This document shows, piece after piece, positions 62,372-64,000 of a stretch of 64,000 nt of DNA (positions are counted from its first letter, which is position 1; the number at the start of each line of letters is the position of its first letter). The notes under the pieces are model-generated. The model was not told where the DNA came from, searched no databases, and saw only the letters and a list, made by a program, of their open reading frames with translations. The stretch spans positions 1 to 64,000 of the forward strand of contig JAEYNP010000036.1 of the NCBI GenBank assembly GCA_023412495.1. The letters run 5' to 3'. The position numbers and the translations under genes are program-made. This DNA is from Pseudomonadota bacterium. Its GTDB lineage: Bacteria > Desulfobacterota > Desulfobulbia > Desulfobulbales > Desulfocapsaceae.

Positions 62372-62560
62372 ATGGAAGTGTCGCGGACGGAAGACACAAG
62401 GCGAAATATCTTGGAAGCGGCTCGTTTTCTATTCCAGCAGCAGGGTTACGATCAGACAACCCTGCAGGACATCAAGGCCCGGCTTGGCCTAAGCGAAACT
62501 ACGATCCTCGCCTTTTTCACTTCCATAGACGACCTGCTCGAGGCGGTATGGTCAGAATAG
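62372..62560 (+). CDS. Stand-alone TetR DNA-binding domain
   Basis: 62-aa protein that is only the TetR helix-turn-helix: TRRNILEAARFLFQQQGYDQ, then TTLQDIKARLGLSETTILAF and FTSIDDLLEAVW. It stops at a TAG immediately where a ligand domain should begin. GGAGAAACGACG precedes the ATG. Its end overlaps the start of a full TetR gene by 13 bases in another frame. Either it is a natural mini-regulator or a remnant of a duplication in which the ligand domain was lost. Confidence 0.68.
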   Translation: MEVSRTEDTRRNILEAARFLFQQQGYDQTTLQDIKARLGLSETTILAFFTSIDDLLEAVWSE

Positions 62561-63174
62561 TGAAAAAGGCCGAGGAACGGCGCGAGGAGATCATAGCCGC
62601 AGCGGAGGAGCTGTTTCTGGCGAAGGGTTACGACCGGACCACCATGAAGGACGTCATGGATCGGCTGCAGGTGGCTAAGGGCACCATTTATCACTATTTC
62701 AAGTCAAAGGAGGAGCTGCTCGATGCGGTCCTCGATTCCCTCGTATCCAACCTGGTGGAAGAAATGCAGGCGATTGCCAACGAGGCCGAAGGGACCGCTT
62801 TGGAAAAGCTCAGGCACCTGATCGTCAAGAGCACGGCGGTCGACAGCCACGACCAGGAAATGCTGGACAATCTGCACCAGCCGGGTAACACCGGAATGCA
62901 TTTGCGGCTCCTGGCAAAACTGATCATTATGCAGGCTCCGATCTACGCGGAATTCATCCGCCAAGGCTGTGAGGAAAATCTCTTTGCCACTGAGCATCCG
63001 TTGGAGAGCGCCGAATTCATCCTGGCGGCGATTCAGTTCCTGACCGACATGGGCATCTATCCCTGGACTCCGGAACAGCTGGCCAGGCGCGCCCAAGCCC
63101 TGCCGACGCTGGTCGAGGCCCAACTCCGGGCGCCGGCGGGCAGTTTTCTTTTTTTGCTGGAGATCCTCTCCTGA
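62548..63174 (+). CDS. TetR/AcrR family regulator
   Basis: 208-aa regulator. The N-terminal HTH (residues ~8-55) has REEIIAAAEELFLAKGYDRT, MDRLQVAKGTIYHYFKSKEE; the rest is a helical ligand/dimer domain without named similarity. The ATG at 62548 has GAGG upstream and lies in the end of the preceding mini-TetR. A GTG at 62560 is an alternative. The operator-like palindrome near 62300 suggests autoregulation. The adjacent outer membrane gene or the upstream liv-paaK operon are possible targets. Confidence 0.88.
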   Translation: MVRIVKKAEERREEIIAAAEELFLAKGYDRTTMKDVMDRLQVAKGTIYHYFKSKEELLDAVLDSLVSNLVEEMQAIANEAEGTALEKLRHLIVKSTAVDSHDQEMLDNLHQPGNTGMHLRLLAKLIIMQAPIYAEFIRQGCEENLFATEHPLESAEFILAAIQFLTDMGIYPWTPEQLARRAQALPTLVEAQLRAPAGSFLFLLEILS

Positions 63175-63272
63175 AACGAACCACTCGAAAAACCTGGAAA
63201 TCAAAATTGAATGGTACTGTGGCGGACACCAGGTTCGCCCACCCCTTCTTCCACGCAAGTAAAGGAACAGAA

Positions 63273-64000
63273 ATGAAGAAAATCTTGATGTGCGCGGCAC
63301 TGGTCCTGGGCTTCTGCCCACATATTTCCGCCACCGAAGCGGAGCCCGAAAAATTCGAAGGAACTGTCGGCATCGGCCTGATCTTTGTCGACAAAAGCGA
63401 TAACCTCAACCCCGATGGCTCGAAAAAAAGGATCGCCGGCCTTGACCGTGAGGCCGACGAAGAAACCTCCGCACTGCTCTTTCTCATGCCGGACCTCCGG
63501 TACGACATCGGTGCCCCGGAAGGCGGCAAGCTCTACCTGAACACCAGACCGCCTATCGACGAGGCCGGCGGTTTTGCCATAAACTTCGGCGCCGTCAAGC
63601 CCATCGCCGATGTCGGAACCCTCGATGCCGGCGTCTTCCTCACTGCCTTCGACCGGGTCTACAAGAACCCGTATCTCACCGAGGTCGACCGGGAATCGAC
63701 CTCTTCGGTCAGATTCGGGGCCAAGGCTGGGCTGAACGGGATGTTCGGCACCGGCTGGAGCCTGAATGCTGTCTATATGTACCACGATATCGACGATGAC
63801 CTCATCGGCAGGCTCGAACCCAACCTCGCCCGCGACGGCGCGGTCTACGCCATCGTCACCAGCTATGAGTTGTACAGCTCTCCGAACTGGGGGCTGCAGC
63901 CGCGGTTCACAGTCAGCAAGGGCGATTACGACGGCGAGAGCAACTCCTACGTCAAGGGCAGGATCGAACTGGAAGGCCGGTACAGCGGGGAACGGCTGAC
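63273..64000 (+). CDS. Outer membrane beta-barrel protein, DUF2860-like (3' truncated by window)
   Basis: The frame opens at ATG 63273 (AAAGGAACAG before it) and runs without a stop to the window end: at least 242 aa. A signal peptide covers residues ~1-20 (KKILMCAALVLGFCPHISAT), followed by alternating strands with the pattern FEGTVGIGLIFVDKSDNLNP, KLYLNTRPPI, VFLTAFDRVYKNPYLTEVDR and SVRFGAKAGLNGM. The layout fits DUF2860-type outer membrane proteins, but this assignment is moderate. The C-terminal residue (usually Phe) is not in the window. Confidence 0.7.
   Translation, partial: MKKILMCAALVLGFCPHISATEAEPEKFEGTVGIGLIFVDKSDNLNPDGSKKRIAGLDREADEETSALLFLMPDLRYDIGAPEGGKLYLNTRPPIDEAGGFAINFGAVKPIADVGTLDAGVFLTAFDRVYKNPYLTEVDRESTSSVRFGAKAGLNGMFGTGWSLNAVYMYHDIDDDLIGRLEPNLARDGAVYAIVTSYELYSSPNWGLQPRFTVSKGDYDGESNSYVKGRIELEGRYSGERL

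Noticed and set aside
1..64000. tRNA, rRNA, integrase or transposase genes
   Set aside because: None could be recognised by eye on either strand; the repeats have no associated recombinase here.

Overview
The window looks like a chromosomal segment of a strictly anaerobic, moderately GC-rich member of the Desulfobacterota (old Deltaproteobacteria). Desulfobulbales-type sulfate or sulfur metabolisers are the best guess. The basis is gene content: Wood-Ljungdahl genes (fhs, folD, metF/metV) next to an HdrA/MvhD electron-transfer module, two genes with in-frame UGA codons best read as selenocysteine, indolepyruvate:ferredoxin oxidoreductase with several phenylacetate-CoA ligases, many sensor kinases, and abundant intergenic palindromes. 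No 16S or other phylogenetic marker was available to settle the taxonomy. No tRNA, rRNA, transposase, phage gene or cas gene was seen.

Layout. 0-2.3 kb: adenine salvage (apt, mtnP) with two copies of a ~150-bp palindromic mobile-type repeat flanking mtnP. 2.3-7 kb: an ErcA-like iron alcohol dehydrogenase overlapping a hybrid sensor kinase, then lspA, asd and a pair of small paralogues. 7-15 kb: AEC-family transporter, a DUF438/hemerythrin protein with an in-frame TGA, and a kinase plus three receivers. 15-20 kb: a CoA-disulfide-reductase-like flavoprotein with rhodanese domain, and an ADP-forming acyl-CoA synthetase. 20-30 kb: the C1 region. fhs and folD are on the plus strand. A convergent minus-strand operon runs hdrA-mvhD(Sec)-metV-metF-cooT-His-rich protein. 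30-44 kb: kinase, SbmA/BacA-like transporter, DUF3999/DUF2339 pair, flavin-binding protein, radical SAM protein, rph, usp, superoxide dismutase, chemoreceptor, cupin. 44-51 kb: iorA-iorB-paaK-ACT-paaK and a CBS-ACT protein. 51-54 kb: a rubredoxin/membrane fusion and a two-gene unit made of a selenocysteine rhodanese-ferritin protein plus a SelD-associated-type flavoprotein. 54-62 kb: M20 peptidase and livKHMGF followed by a third paaK. 62-64 kb: a stand-alone TetR DNA-binding domain overlapping a complete TetR regulator, then a truncated outer-membrane protein gene.

How the genes work together. The C1 genes interconvert formate, methylene-THF and methyl-THF. HdrA/MvhD probably couples methylene-THF reduction to a low-potential or bifurcating electron carrier, and CooT with the His-rich protein plausibly handles nickel for CO dehydrogenase or hydrogenase. 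The IOR, PaaK and Liv genes look like a route for taking up aromatic or branched amino acids and passing the derived 2-oxo acids and aryl acids through CoA thioesters.

The most striking non-genic signal is several families of dispersed palindromes: hexamer-phased GTCGTT arms that enclose a frameshifted four-helix-bundle (23S IVS-type) gene, heptamer-phased arms at gene 3' ends, and others. Some of them supply the last codons of neighbouring genes.
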